Below, in pieces: positions 1 to 10,728 of a stretch of 64,000 bases of DNA (position 1 is the stretch's first letter; every line of letters starts with the position of its first letter). Below the pieces are notes generated by a model that was not told where the DNA came from, ran no database searches, and was given only the letters and a program-made list of their open reading frames with translations. A program made the translations under genes and the position numbers. Location of the stretch: assembly GCA_049698695.1 (NCBI GenBank), contig JBAVYH010000121.1:1-64000 (forward strand), given 5' to 3'. The DNA comes from Bog-375 sp049698695 (GTDB lineage Bacteria; Acidobacteriota; Terriglobia; Bryobacterales; Bryobacteraceae).

Positions 1-341
1 AGGCCGCGGTGCTTCCGAATGGTGTTGAGCGCCGCCTTGAGAAAGTACATGTTGCTGACGCCGGGGATCTCCACCGGGTACTGAAACGCCAGGAAAATGC
101 CTTCGCGAGCGCGGTCTTCCGGCGCCATCTCAAGCAGGTTCTTGCCGTCGTAGAGCACCTGCCCGCCCGTGACGTGGTACAACTCGCGTCCCGCCAGCAC
201 CTGCGCCAGCGTGCTCTTGCCGGAGCCGTTCGGCCCCATGATGGCGTGCACTTCGCCGGCCTCGACCGCCAGGTCGATACCCTTCAGAATCTCCCGTTCG
301 CCAACCTTGGCGCGCAGATCTTTGATCTCTAACAGTGCCAT
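1..341 (-). CDS. sufC: SufC, Fe-S assembly ABC-type ATPase (partial, 3' end outside window)
   Basis: Cytosolic ATPase that works with SufB and SufD to build Fe-S clusters. The reading frame starts at an ATG on the minus strand and runs off the window edge, so only about the first 113 residues are visible. A Walker A motif GPNGSGKST lies at about residues 36-44, followed by the Q-loop region (FLAFQYP) typical of SufC. It lies 60 nt downstream of sufB on the same strand, the usual sufB-sufC order, and is presumably cotranscribed from the promoter ahead of sufB. SufD would be expected next, outside the window. Confidence 0.93.
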   Translation of the reverse strand, partial: MALLEIKDLRAKVGEREILKGIDLAVEAGEVHAIMGPNGSGKSTLAQVLAGRELYHVTGGQVLYDGKNLLEMAPEDRAREGIFLAFQYPVEIPGVSNMYFLKAALNTIRKHRG

Positions 342-374
342 TCAGTCCTCATCATGTTGCACATCTGCCAGCAC

Positions 375-391
375 GGGCCGGGCATCGGCCC
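375..391. repeat. imperfect palindrome in the sufB-sufC gap
   Basis: GGGCCG-GGCAT-CGGCCC forms a 6-bp stem with a 5-nt loop in the short gap between sufB and sufC. It resembles a degraded form of the perfect 20-bp palindrome at 8394-8413, which shares the GGGCCGGGCAT core. No T-tract follows, so it does not look like an intrinsic terminator. It could modulate expression of sufC relative to sufB or simply be a decayed dispersed repeat. Confidence 0.4.
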
Positions 392-401
392 CTACAGTGC
401 T

Positions 402-1850
<1,449 letters not shown>

Positions 1851-1882
1851 CGGCGTAGACTCCTAAGCCCTTGGCCTATAAC

Positions 1883-1912
1883 CAGATTAGCCAATCTGTA
1901 CTTTATAGTCAA
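1883..1912 (-). promoter_or_regulatory. suf operon promoter with palindromic operator candidate
   Basis: On the minus strand a -35 box TTGACT (1907-1912) and a -10 box TAATCT (1884-1889) are separated by 17 nt, about 35 nt before the sufB start. The palindrome CAGATT-GGCT-AATCTG (1883-1898) covers the whole -10 box. A repressor bound there would occlude RNA polymerase. Rrf2-family control of suf operons is well established elsewhere; its use here is inference. Confidence 0.7.
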
Positions 1913-1987
1913 GATTGCTCAGCCAATGGATGCCGCGGCGGGTCGAACGGTTGCGAAATGCCCCCGGATGGCCCGTGGCGCGGACTG

Positions 1988-2581
1988 TCAAGTCTGCTGA
2001 GCCGAGAGTCGTCTCGGCCTTTCTTGCCTTCCCAGTCGAAGCCCGTGCCACAGGCAAACGCCCACCGCCCCTTGCCAGAGCGCAAAGGACAACGTCCAGA
2101 ACGCCGGCTCGGGGATCGGCACCTGGTCTCCGGCGATCACCCACCACGCGAAAGGCAGGGCGCAGACACCGCCGGTGAGCGCGCTGATTCCCACGGCGCG
2201 CATCGCTGGCGCCTGGCGCTTCGAGAGCGCGGTCGCCAGGCTCACTCCTAGTCCGCCCACCAGGCCCGACAGGCACATCGCGAGCACCCTTTGCGCGGCT
2301 GGCCCATCCGACGCGAGCCAGTGCGCCATCCGGTAAGCCAGTTGCCAGACGGCGGCATCGACAATCACCAGTTCGATGCCAGGGACCATGCGCCCCACAC
2401 AGAGCCAGGCGGCGACGATACCGAACGGAAGCGGAAGCAGGAAGTTACCCCACGTGCTCCAGCCATCCAGATTGATCAACTGGGATGACGCGGCGCCGCA
2501 CACGCCAAACAGCAGAGCGGCATGTGCCCAACGGATACTACTCTGTGACCACATCGCAACAATCTTACTGCCATTGTTCAT
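1988..2581 (-). CDS. unknown small integral membrane protein
   Basis: I do not recognise a family. From the ATG at 2581 the product is about 197 residues with roughly five hydrophobic segments (around WAHAALLFGVCG, FLLPLPFGIVAAWL, MCLSGLVGGLGVSL, ALTGGVCALPFAWW and FWTLSFALWQGAVG) and a short basic C-terminus. An in-frame upstream start at 2653 would make it overlap speA on the other strand, so the later ATG is preferred; neither has a convincing ribosome binding site. It is divergent from speA and ends about 75 nt before the suf promoter. The function is unknown. Confidence 0.55.
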   Translation of the reverse strand: MNNGSKIVAMWSQSSIRWAHAALLFGVCGAASSQLINLDGWSTWGNFLLPLPFGIVAAWLCVGRMVPGIELVIVDAAVWQLAYRMAHWLASDGPAAQRVLAMCLSGLVGGLGVSLATALSKRQAPAMRAVGISALTGGVCALPFAWWVIAGDQVPIPEPAFWTLSFALWQGAVGVCLWHGLRLGRQERPRRLSAQQT

Positions 2582-2654
2582 GACAATGCAGTTTTCTCTT
2601 GCCACGCCGCGGGCTTTCGAAGGACACTGGTGGTTCAAGGAGAGGTGTCCCAAG

Positions 2655-4601
2655 TTGGAAAGAAATGGCCGTAAGGGCTCCGTCGTGGTCGAGCCTACCG
2701 AACGATGGACGCCGCAGGTAGCGAGCGACTTTTATGACGTTGCAAGCTGGGGCAAGGGCTACTTCTCGGTCGGCGACAACGGCCACGTCCTGGTGCACCC
2801 CGAAAAAGATCCGGCGCGCTCGATCGACCTCAAGGAACTGATCGACACGCTGGTGCTGCGCGGCATCGATCTGCCTATCCTGGTCCGCTTCGCCGACATC
2901 CTCAAACATCGCCTCGGTGAATTGCACGCCGCCTTTCAGACCGCCATCGCCGAACATCATTACCAGGGCGACTACTGCTGCGTGTATCCCATCAAGGTCA
3001 ATCAGCAGCGGCAAGTGGTGGAGGAAGTCATCGAGTTCGGCAAGCCCTTCCGCTTCGGCCTGGAGGCCGGCTCCAAACCCGAGCTGATCGCCGTGATGGC
3101 GCTGGCCGATAACGACACGCCCATCATCTGCAACGGCTTCAAGGACGACGAATACATCGAGCTGGCGATGCTGGCGCAGAAGGTCGGCCGCCAGATCATC
3201 CCGGTGGTCGAAAAGTACACCGAGCTGCACCTGATCCTGAAATACGCCGCCAAGGTCGGCGTGCGGCCCAGAATCGGCCTGCGCGTCAAACTGGCGAGCC
3301 GCGGCTCCGGCCGCTGGAAATCGTCGGGCGGCTACCGCTCCAAGTTCGGCCTCTCCGCCACCGAGGCCGTGCGCGCCTTGCAGGAGCTGAAGGATCTCGG
3401 CATGGCCGATTGCCTCAACCTGCTCCATTTCCACCTCGGCAGCCAGATCACCAATATCCGCCAGATCAAGGGCGCGGTGAATGAGGCGGTGCGCGTCTAC
3501 GTGGACCTGTACCGCGCCGGCGCCGGCCTCAAGTACCTGGACGTGGGCGGCGGCCTCGGCATCGATTACGATGGCTCGCAGACCGATTTCGAATCCAGCG
3601 TCAACTACACGCTGCAGGAATACGCCAACGACATCGTCTATCACGCGCAGAGCGTGTGCGACGAGGTCGATGTGCCGCACCCCACCATCATCACCGAAAG
3701 CGGACGCGCCATCGCCGCCTATCACAGCGTGCTCGTCTTCAACGTGCTCGGTGTCTCCGGCATGGGCGATAGCGAAGCTCCCGCCGAGCCGCCCGCCGAT
3801 GCCGAACAGCCGCTCATCGACCTGCAGGAAACTTTCCGCGGCCTCACCGCCAAGAACCTGCTGGAAAGCTATCACGACGCGCAGCAAGCGCTCGACCAGG
3901 CGCTCAACCTGTTCAGCCTCGGCTATCTTTCGCTCGATCAGCGCTGCATTGCCGAGAACCTCTACTGGGCGATCACGCGCAAGATCCAGAAGCTGGCCAG
4001 CGAGCTCGACTATTTCCCCGAAGAGCTGGAGGGCATCGACGCCATGCTCTCCGATACCTACTTCTGCAATTTTTCGCTCTTCCAAAGTATGCCCGACAGT
4101 TGGGCCATCAACCAGCTCTTCCCCATCATGCCGATCCATCGCCTGGAAGAGCAGCCCTGCCGCCCCGCCGTGCTGGGCGACATCACCTGCGATTCCGACG
4201 GCAAAGTGGATGCCTTCATCGACCGCCGCGACGTGAAGCGCACCCTGCTGCTCCATCCCTTTGCCGGCGGCGATTATTACCTGGGCACTTTCCTGCTGGG
4301 CGCATACCAGGAGATCCTGGGAGATCTGCACAACCTGTTCGGCGACACCAACGCGGTTCACGTCCGCCAGGGGCCGACCGGCGAAGTGATCCTCGATTCC
4401 GTCATCAAGGGCGATACCGTGCGCGAAGTGCTCAACTACGTGCAGTTCCCATTTGATTACCTGGTGACGAAGCTGCGGAAGGACGTAGAATCCGCCCTGC
4501 GCGAAGGTCGTCTCACCTACGAAGAAACCGGCGCCCTCCTCAAGTTCTACGAAGAGGGCCTGCACGGATATACGTACTTGGAAGACGTGCACGAGCGGTA
4601 G
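2655..4601 (+). CDS. speA: SpeA, biosynthetic arginine decarboxylase
   Basis: PLP-dependent fold-III decarboxylase that converts arginine to agmatine, the first step of polyamine synthesis by the ADC route. The predicted 648 residues match the family length. The N-terminal ERWTPQVASDFYDVASWGKGYF region and the PLP-lysine motif YPIKVNQQ (K at about 114) are diagnostic, and the barrel carries GLRVKLASRGSG and HFHLGSQ. The reading frame is open further upstream, but the TTG at 2655 is preceded by an AAGGAGAGG purine run about 9 nt away and sits where family members begin, so it is preferred. The gene stands alone between the divergent membrane protein and thrS, followed by a hairpin. Confidence 0.93.
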   Translation: MERNGRKGSVVVEPTERWTPQVASDFYDVASWGKGYFSVGDNGHVLVHPEKDPARSIDLKELIDTLVLRGIDLPILVRFADILKHRLGELHAAFQTAIAEHHYQGDYCCVYPIKVNQQRQVVEEVIEFGKPFRFGLEAGSKPELIAVMALADNDTPIICNGFKDDEYIELAMLAQKVGRQIIPVVEKYTELHLILKYAAKVGVRPRIGLRVKLASRGSGRWKSSGGYRSKFGLSATEAVRALQELKDLGMADCLNLLHFHLGSQITNIRQIKGAVNEAVRVYVDLYRAGAGLKYLDVGGGLGIDYDGSQTDFESSVNYTLQEYANDIVYHAQSVCDEVDVPHPTIITESGRAIAAYHSVLVFNVLGVSGMGDSEAPAEPPADAEQPLIDLQETFRGLTAKNLLESYHDAQQALDQALNLFSLGYLSLDQRCIAENLYWAITRKIQKLASELDYFPEELEGIDAMLSDTYFCNFSLFQSMPDSWAINQLFPIMPIHRLEEQPCRPAVLGDITCDSDGKVDAFIDRRDVKRTLLLHPFAGGDYYLGTFLLGAYQEILGDLHNLFGDTNAVHVRQGPTGEVILDSVIKGDTVREVLNYVQFPFDYLVTKLRKDVESALREGRLTYEETGALLKFYEEGLHGYTYLEDVHER

Positions 4602-4629
4602 GACAGACCATCGCCTTTCGTGGTCTGTC
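4602..4629 (+). terminator. stem-loop after speA
   Basis: Immediately after the speA stop, GACAGACCA and TGGTCTGTC form a 9-bp perfect stem with a 10-nt loop. A second imperfect stem lies about 30 nt downstream (GACAGACGA with TCGTCCGTC). Neither is followed by a T-tract, so this is a weak or factor-dependent terminator, or an mRNA 3'-end stabiliser. Confidence 0.5.
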
Positions 4630-4727
4630 GTGCTGCGCCTCGCCAAAGCGCGACGCCGTGACAGACGACCAAAACCGATCGTCCGTCCTACCTCCCGCGC
4701 TCTCGCGTGCTACGCTGAAATTTCCCT

Positions 4728-6662
4728 ATGAGCAGCATTGTCATCACCCTGCCCGACGGCAGCCAGCAGCCGGTCGAGGCCGGTACGCGCCCCATCGATA
4801 TCGCCCAGTCCATCAGCCCGCGGCTGGCCGACGCCGCCATCGCTGCCAAGGTTAACGGTGAGCTGGTCGACCTCACTCGGCCCATCGACAAAGACGCCAG
4901 CCTGCAGATCCTAACCGCCAAGGACCCCGAGTCGCTGTACATCTACCGCCATTCCACCGCTCACCTGCTGGCGGCGGCCGTGCTGGAACTGTACCCGGAG
5001 ACCAAGCTCGGCATCGGGCCGCCCATCGACAACGGCTTCTACTACGACTTCGACCGAGCCGTTCCGTTCACCCCCGAGGACCTCGAGAAAATCGAAAAGA
5101 AGATGTGGGAGATCCAGGCGCGCAAGCTTCCTTATGAGCGCGTTTACACCCGCAAGGAAGATGGTCTCAAGAAATACGCCGACGCCTGGATGAAGTGCGA
5201 GCTGATCGACGAAAAGGCCGACGAAGTCTTCAGCGAATACACCCTGGGGCCGCACTTCATCGATTTCTGCCGCGGCCCGCACCTGCCCGACACTTCGAAA
5301 ATCAAGGCCTTCAAGCTGCTTTCAATCGCCGGCGCTTACTGGAAGGGCAGCGAGCACAACAAGCAGTTGCAACGCATCTACGGCACCGCGTTCTTCACTC
5401 CCAAGGAGCTCGAAGCGCATCTGAAGCAGATCGAAGAAGCCAAGAAGCGCGACCACCGCAAGCTCGGCAAGGACCTCGACCTGTTCAGCATTCAGGAGCT
5501 GGCCGGGCCGGGACTGATTTTCTTCCATCCCAAGGGCGGCATCATCCGCAAGCAGCTCGAAGACTGGATGCGCGACCAATACCTGAAGCGCGGCTACTCG
5601 CTGGTGTACACGCCGCACGTGGCGCGCTTCGATCTCTGGAAGACTTCCGGCCATGCGGGTTTTTACGCCGCCAACATGTTCACGCGCATGGAGCTCGACG
5701 ATGCCGAATACCAGCTCAAGCCGATGAACTGCCCATTCCACATCCTGATTTACAAGGATAAGCAGCACAGCTACCGCGATCTGCCGGTGCGCCTGGGTGA
5801 GCTGGGGACGGTCTATCGCTATGAGCGCTCCGGGGTGCTCAACGGCTTGTTCCGCGTGCGCGGCTTCACCCAGGATGACGCGCACATCTTCTGCACTCCC
5901 GAGCAGATCGAAGACGAAATCGTGAACTGCCTCCAGTTCGCCATCGACACGCTCACCACTTTCGGTTTCGACAAATACGAGGCCGAGCTTTCCACCTGGG
6001 ACAACGGCGCGAGCGGCAAGTACGATGGCGCGCCCGAGCAATGGAAGGTCGGCGAAAACGCCCTCCAGCGCGCCACCGAGCGGCTCAACATGAAAGTGAA
6101 AGTGATGCCCGACGAAGCGGCGTTCTACGGGCCGAAGATCGATGTCAAGCTGGTGGACGCGATCGGCCGCCCGTGGCAGCTTTCCACCGTGCAGTTCGAT
6201 TTCACCCTGCCGCGCCGCTTCGAACTCGAGTACATCGGCGAGGACGGCAAGGCGCATCAGCCGCTGATGGTGCACCGCGCGCTCTATGGCTCCATCGAGC
6301 GCTTCTTCGGCATCCTCATCGAGCACTACGCCGGCGCGTTCCCGGTGTGGCTGTCGCCCATTCAGGCCATCGTGCTGCCCATCACCGACCGCCAGACCGA
6401 ATACGCCCGCGGCATCCAAAAGCAACTGGATGACGCCGGCATTCGCGCCACGGTGGACGAGCGCAGCGAAAAGGTGAACCTCAAAATCCGCGATGCGCAG
6501 TTGCAGAAGATTCCCTACATGCTGGTGGTCGGCGATCGCGAGCAGCAGAAGGGGCAAGTGGCCGTCCGCCACCGCAAACACGGCGACCAGGGCGTCAAGC
6601 CCCTGGCCGACTGCATCGCCGCCATCCGCGCCCTGATCGACAGCAAAACGGTAGCGGACTGA
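4728..6662 (+). CDS. thrS: ThrS, threonyl-tRNA synthetase
   Basis: Class II aminoacyl-tRNA synthetase that charges tRNA-Thr. The 644-residue protein has the complete architecture: TGS domain (about 1-63), editing domain with the HSTAHLLA metal/editing motif (about 73-80) and the CRGPHLPDT segment, a class II catalytic core with MNCPFH and RYERSGVLNGLFRVRGF, and a C-terminal anticodon-binding domain. The ATG start gives a canonical TGS N-terminus. No T-box-like leader was evident in the 120 nt upstream. It is followed by a very long hairpin at 6673-6748. Confidence 0.97.
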   Translation: MSSIVITLPDGSQQPVEAGTRPIDIAQSISPRLADAAIAAKVNGELVDLTRPIDKDASLQILTAKDPESLYIYRHSTAHLLAAAVLELYPETKLGIGPPIDNGFYYDFDRAVPFTPEDLEKIEKKMWEIQARKLPYERVYTRKEDGLKKYADAWMKCELIDEKADEVFSEYTLGPHFIDFCRGPHLPDTSKIKAFKLLSIAGAYWKGSEHNKQLQRIYGTAFFTPKELEAHLKQIEEAKKRDHRKLGKDLDLFSIQELAGPGLIFFHPKGGIIRKQLEDWMRDQYLKRGYSLVYTPHVARFDLWKTSGHAGFYAANMFTRMELDDAEYQLKPMNCPFHILIYKDKQHSYRDLPVRLGELGTVYRYERSGVLNGLFRVRGFTQDDAHIFCTPEQIEDEIVNCLQFAIDTLTTFGFDKYEAELSTWDNGASGKYDGAPEQWKVGENALQRATERLNMKVKVMPDEAAFYGPKIDVKLVDAIGRPWQLSTVQFDFTLPRRFELEYIGEDGKAHQPLMVHRALYGSIERFFGILIEHYAGAFPVWLSPIQAIVLPITDRQTEYARGIQKQLDDAGIRATVDERSEKVNLKIRDAQLQKIPYMLVVGDREQQKGQVAVRHRKHGDQGVKPLADCIAAIRALIDSKTVAD

Positions 6663-6672
6663 CCGTAGCTCA

Positions 6673-6748
6673 CGCCGGCAACCCCTCCCTGACGGTCGCG
6701 GCTCAGAAGCGAATCGGAGCCGCGACCGTCAGGGAGCGGTTGCCGGCG
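6673..6748. repeat. 76-nt near-perfect hairpin (32-bp arms) after thrS
   Basis: Arms 6673-6704 and 6717-6748 are complementary over 32 positions with a single mismatch, separated by a 12-nt loop (6705-6716). The inner 20 bp are perfect. There is no T-tract on either side, and the arms are far longer than a normal intrinsic terminator needs, so it is better read as an intergenic repeat element that may also stop transcription between the convergent thrS and the gene ending at 6800. Confidence 0.75.
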
Positions 6749-6799
6749 CTTGACCTCGCTGACTAACTCGTCGCGCGGACACCCGGCCTGCGCGCCCGG

Positions 6800-7765
6800 C
6801 TACCAGAACTCCGCCGGCTGGCGCTGCGCTTCGCGATAGATCCAGTCCCGCAGGCGCAGGTACCGCTCGGCGCCGGTCGGAAGCGGGATCGCGCCATCGC
6901 CGCTCGCCGACTTTAGGGCCTCCCATTGCTGGCGCAGCGCTTCTGGTGCAGCGATTGACGCATCCAGGCCGCTTGCCAGCGCCATATCCTGAACTGCGTT
7001 GCGGCGAATGATGGCGCGCACGGTTTCGGGCGGCGGGTAGGTGCGTCCCTTGGCATCGGACAGCGCGCCCAGCGCCACCGCGTCGGCGCCGCTTGAAACC
7101 GGCGGCAGCGCCACCGGACCGGTTGCGACGTGGAGATCGGGGACGCGCGGCGCGATCACCCGCACTTCCATCGGCCGCACCACCCAATAGCCCACCTTCA
7201 ATTGCACCTCCAGCCGGAAGCGCGCGATCTCGGCGTTAGGCGGTATCCAAAGGTCCAGCAGGTAGGCGCGCGTGGTCTGACCCTTCACGCCGTCATCGGG
7301 GTCGGGAATCACGCCGAAATCCGGCAGGCGCTTCAGCTCGGTGAGGCGGTCGGGAACCCATCCCGCCGGCGTCTTCTCGAAATGCTCTTTGTACAGCGCC
7401 ACGCGGCACGCATTGAGTGGATTGGTCACCACGTACAGCAGGTACGTGGTCTCGGCCGGCGCCGAAATTACGAGGTGGAACGAAGCCCACGCGTTGCGCG
7501 CCACCGCCGGCGAAAGGATTTCGCGCGGCCCGGCGCCGCGGTCGGCCGCCACGATTTCGCCGAATGGATCGACCCGCGAAAACTCCGAGTAGATGTCGAC
7601 GCTCTGCGCGGCCAGCGCGCCCGCCATCGCGGCCAGCAGCAGAAGCCAGGAAAGAACGCGCCCGCAAGCGGGCGCCGGCAGGTTGAAGCCTGCCCCACTC
7701 ACGCCCGCATTCGTCGACAGGAAAGTGGGACAGGCGCTTCCGCCTGTCAACCTGCGTCCGCCCAT
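6800..7765 (-). CDS. unknown secreted protein with a repeat-encoded N-terminal extension
   Basis: No family is recognised with confidence. The mature part (after a signal-like LSWLLLLAAMAGALAAQS) is about 270 residues, probably periplasmic, without obvious catalytic motifs. The ATG at 7765 follows the OmpH stop by 3 nt and would be translationally coupled to it, but the first 35 or so residues are encoded by two intergenic-type palindromes (7659-7698 and 7725-7748). A GTG at 7702 inside the repeats and the internal ATG of the signal peptide are alternative starts. The body of the gene looks like an ordinary coding region. Confidence 0.6.
   Translation of the reverse strand: MGGRRLTGGSACPTFLSTNAGVSGAGFNLPAPACGRVLSWLLLLAAMAGALAAQSVDIYSEFSRVDPFGEIVAADRGAGPREILSPAVARNAWASFHLVISAPAETTYLLYVVTNPLNACRVALYKEHFEKTPAGWVPDRLTELKRLPDFGVIPDPDDGVKGQTTRAYLLDLWIPPNAEIARFRLEVQLKVGYWVVRPMEVRVIAPRVPDLHVATGPVALPPVSSGADAVALGALSDAKGRTYPPPETVRAIIRRNAVQDMALASGLDASIAAPEALRQQWEALKSASGDGAIPLPTGAERYLRLRDWIYREAQRQPAEFW
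7659..7698 (-). repeat. bipartite palindromic repeat, copy A
   Basis: Two adjacent palindromes: CGCCCGCAAGCGGGCG (7659-7674) and GGCAGGTTGAAGCCTGCC (7677-7694), with flanking GTGGG on the minus-strand 5' side. The same pairing recurs at 26007, 52388 and 56900. This copy lies inside the 5' part of the downstream coding region. Confidence 0.8.
7725..7748 (+). repeat. related palindromic repeat facing copy A
   Basis: GTGGG followed by GACAGGCG-CTTC-CGCCTGTC (8-bp perfect arms, 4-nt loop). The GTGGGRCAGG lead-in is shared with the bipartite family, and this copy points toward copy A in inverted orientation 26 nt away, giving a doublet like the paired REPs known in enterobacteria. Confidence 0.65.
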
Positions 7766-7768
7766 GGT

Positions 7769-8302
7769 TCAGCGCTCCGCGGCGCTTTTGTACCGGCTTT
7801 CGTAGGCGGCGATCACTTCGCTGGTAATATCGGTCGCGTTATCGGCGTACAACAGCGGGGCCTGCGAGGTGCTGGTGTCAAACACCATCGCGTAGCCGGT
7901 GGTGGTAGCGAACTCCACAATCACCGCTACCATTTTCTTGCCCAGCTCGGCCAGCGTCTTCTTCTGCGCCCGGTCCAGATCGGCGTCGGCCTGGTCCATC
8001 TTGGCGTTGAGCACCACGATCGCGTCGTCGACCTCCTGCTGGAGCTTCTTGCGCTCCTCCGGGGTCAGTTTTTCCTGTTCCAGCCGGCTCTGCTTTTGTG
8101 CGATGGCCTTTTGTTCCTCATCGAGCGCCGCCTTGCGCGGTCCGAATTCGGCGTCCAGCGCCTTAGCTGCGTTCTGCCCGTCGGTAGTGGCCAGGATGGC
8201 GTCCTGAATATTCACCAGCGCCACTCGCGGCGCGCGCCCGGATTGCGCCGCCGCCAGCATTGCGGCCAGCAAACCAAGAATGATTACGCGGTGTAGTTTC
8301 AC
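7769..8302 (-). CDS. OmpH/Skp-family periplasmic chaperone
   Basis: Small periplasmic holdase expected to escort unfolded outer-membrane proteins. The 177-residue length, N-terminal signal peptide (cleavage near AAAQS), opening strand (RVALVNIQDAILAT) and long charged, Gln/Glu/Lys-rich helical hairpin fit Skp/OmpH. The start is GTG at 8302 with GGAGGG 6-8 nt upstream. The next gene on the strand begins 3 nt after its stop, so the two are probably coupled. No bamA or lpxD neighbour is visible, unlike the classic arrangement. Confidence 0.85.
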   Translation of the reverse strand: MKLHRVIILGLLAAMLAAAQSGRAPRVALVNIQDAILATTDGQNAAKALDAEFGPRKAALDEEQKAIAQKQSRLEQEKLTPEERKKLQQEVDDAIVVLNAKMDQADADLDRAQKKTLAELGKKMVAVIVEFATTTGYAMVFDTSTSQAPLLYADNATDITSEVIAAYESRYKSAAER

Positions 8303-8393
8303 CTCTGCCCTCCGTTCGGGACAACTGTGCCGAGCGCTCCCTCACGGGGTGCCCTCTGGCTGGCTCCGATGCGCACCGGCGCGCCGCCCGTAG

Positions 8394-8413
8394 GGGCCGG
8401 GCATGCCCGGCCC
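8394..8413. repeat. perfect 20-bp palindrome
   Basis: GGGCCGGGCATGCCCGGCCC is an uninterrupted perfect palindrome in the 208-bp gap between the ompH-like gene and the sigma-54 activator. Related but decayed sequences sit at 375-391 and near 20322. The rest of the gap shows a GCTCCCTCACGG fragment resembling the arms of the 6673-6748 hairpin. Confidence 0.6.
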
Positions 8414-8510
8414 GGCCTTCCCCGAAGACCAAGTTAGCACGGCCGGACATCGTGAAATCCGTGCGCAAATCCGCACACTGTGCACGCCAAGAACGCCGCC
8501 GCTCGCGCCA

Positions 8511-9854
<1,344 letters not shown>

Positions 9855-9992
9855 TACGGTACGATTTGACCTCAAGTATAGCAGTCCTGTTGGGGCACTA
9901 CGCCCAACCGCCCAACCGCCAAACGGGGGAATTGCCCCGCTCGCCGCCACCCCCGGGGCGCTAACACCATCGGAAAACAGGGATTTGGCCGG

Positions 9993-10008
9993 TGGCGATG
10001 CAATTGCA
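9993..10008 (+). promoter_or_regulatory. sigma-54 (-24/-12) promoter candidate for the cytochrome cluster
   Basis: TGGCGA-N5-TTGCA matches the -24/-12 consensus TGGCAC-N5-TTGCW with the invariant GG and GC dinucleotides separated by 10 nt. Transcription would start near 10019, about 11 nt before the first cytochrome ATG and just ahead of its GGAGG. A sigma-54 activator gene lies divergently next door. The short leader is the main reservation. Confidence 0.6.
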
Positions 10009-10029
10009 AACTTGCCCCGCGGAGGCATA

Positions 10030-10260
10030 ATGTCCCATTTGAAAGTCATAGTGCCCGCTGCCATTCTGCTGGGCGGTGTTCTGGTTTCGACGACAGCCTC
10101 GTTCGCCAAGCCGGAATACACCAAGGCCACCAAGAAGCAATGCGTATACTGCCATGCCAAGGTGTCCGCGGATAAAGACATAATGAACAAAAACCTGACC
10201 GCCGCCGGCAAGTACTATCACGAGCACAAGAGCCTGGACGGCTTCCAGGAAGCGAAGTAG
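10030..10260 (+). CDS. small monoheme c-type cytochrome
   Basis: A 76-residue exported protein with a signal peptide (cleavage near ASFA) and a single CVYCH heme-binding motif. There is no obvious Met axial ligand motif of a class I cytochrome; several His residues follow (YYHEHK). It probably acts as a small periplasmic electron carrier. GGAGG lies 4 nt before the ATG. It is first in a run of same-strand genes for redox proteins and directly follows the sigma-54 promoter candidate. The next gene starts 3 nt after its stop. Confidence 0.8.
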   Translation: MSHLKVIVPAAILLGGVLVSTTASFAKPEYTKATKKQCVYCHAKVSADKDIMNKNLTAAGKYYHEHKSLDGFQEAK

Positions 10261-10263
10261 CCC

Positions 10264-10728
10264 GTGACGGGTGGAGGCGTGGAGTCCGCCGTGTTGCACA
10301 CAGTTCAGCTCGCGCTCGCCGACGGCGCTTACGCAGCCGCCCTTCGCGAAGCACTGTGCCGCAGTTGCGCATGGCGGGTAGAATCAGTTGCCAGGCCGAA
10401 TCCTGCCGAGGATTGCGTTCTGGTTCTCGACGAGGCCGCCTTCGAGCATCTGCTCCTCCCCCTGTCTCATCCCGAGCGGATCGTGTTGATTACCCGGCAG
10501 GATCCGCAACTGCTGGCCCAGGCCTGGGATGCGGGCCTGGTTTCAGTGCTTTCCCAGCAGGACCCCATGAGTACTGTGTTATTGGCTGTCATGGCCGCTG
10601 CACTGCGCGTTGTAAATCCCGGCAAACCCGACATTTCAAGCGGAATTTCCCCCATTGCGGCAGCCGATTCTGCGCCAATAGCCCCACATCACAGCCATTC
10701 TGCCGGCAGGCGTTGCAAAATTCAATAA
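10264..10728 (+). CDS. degenerate receiver-like protein
   Basis: A 154-residue cytosolic protein whose first 110 residues read like a response-regulator receiver fold: an acidic first strand (VQLALAD), helix ALREALCRS, strand VLVLDEA, strand RIVLIT, then AQAWDAGLVSVLSQQ in place of the usual AG-x4-LxK. The conserved switch lysine appears replaced by Gln and the phospho-acceptor position is uncertain, so it may be phosphorylation-independent. There is no output domain, and the C-terminus is low-complexity. It starts with GTG 3 nt after the cytochrome stop (another GTG lies 15 nt later). Its role in the cluster is unknown. Confidence 0.55.
   Translation: MTGGGVESAVLHTVQLALADGAYAAALREALCRSCAWRVESVARPNPAEDCVLVLDEAAFEHLLLPLSHPERIVLITRQDPQLLAQAWDAGLVSVLSQQDPMSTVLLAVMAAALRVVNPGKPDISSGISPIAAADSAPIAPHHSHSAGRRCKIQ

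Noticed and set aside
2565..4646. Long minus-strand open frame opposite speA
   Set aside because: It is a GC-rich shadow of the speA frame; the encoded residues have no family features.
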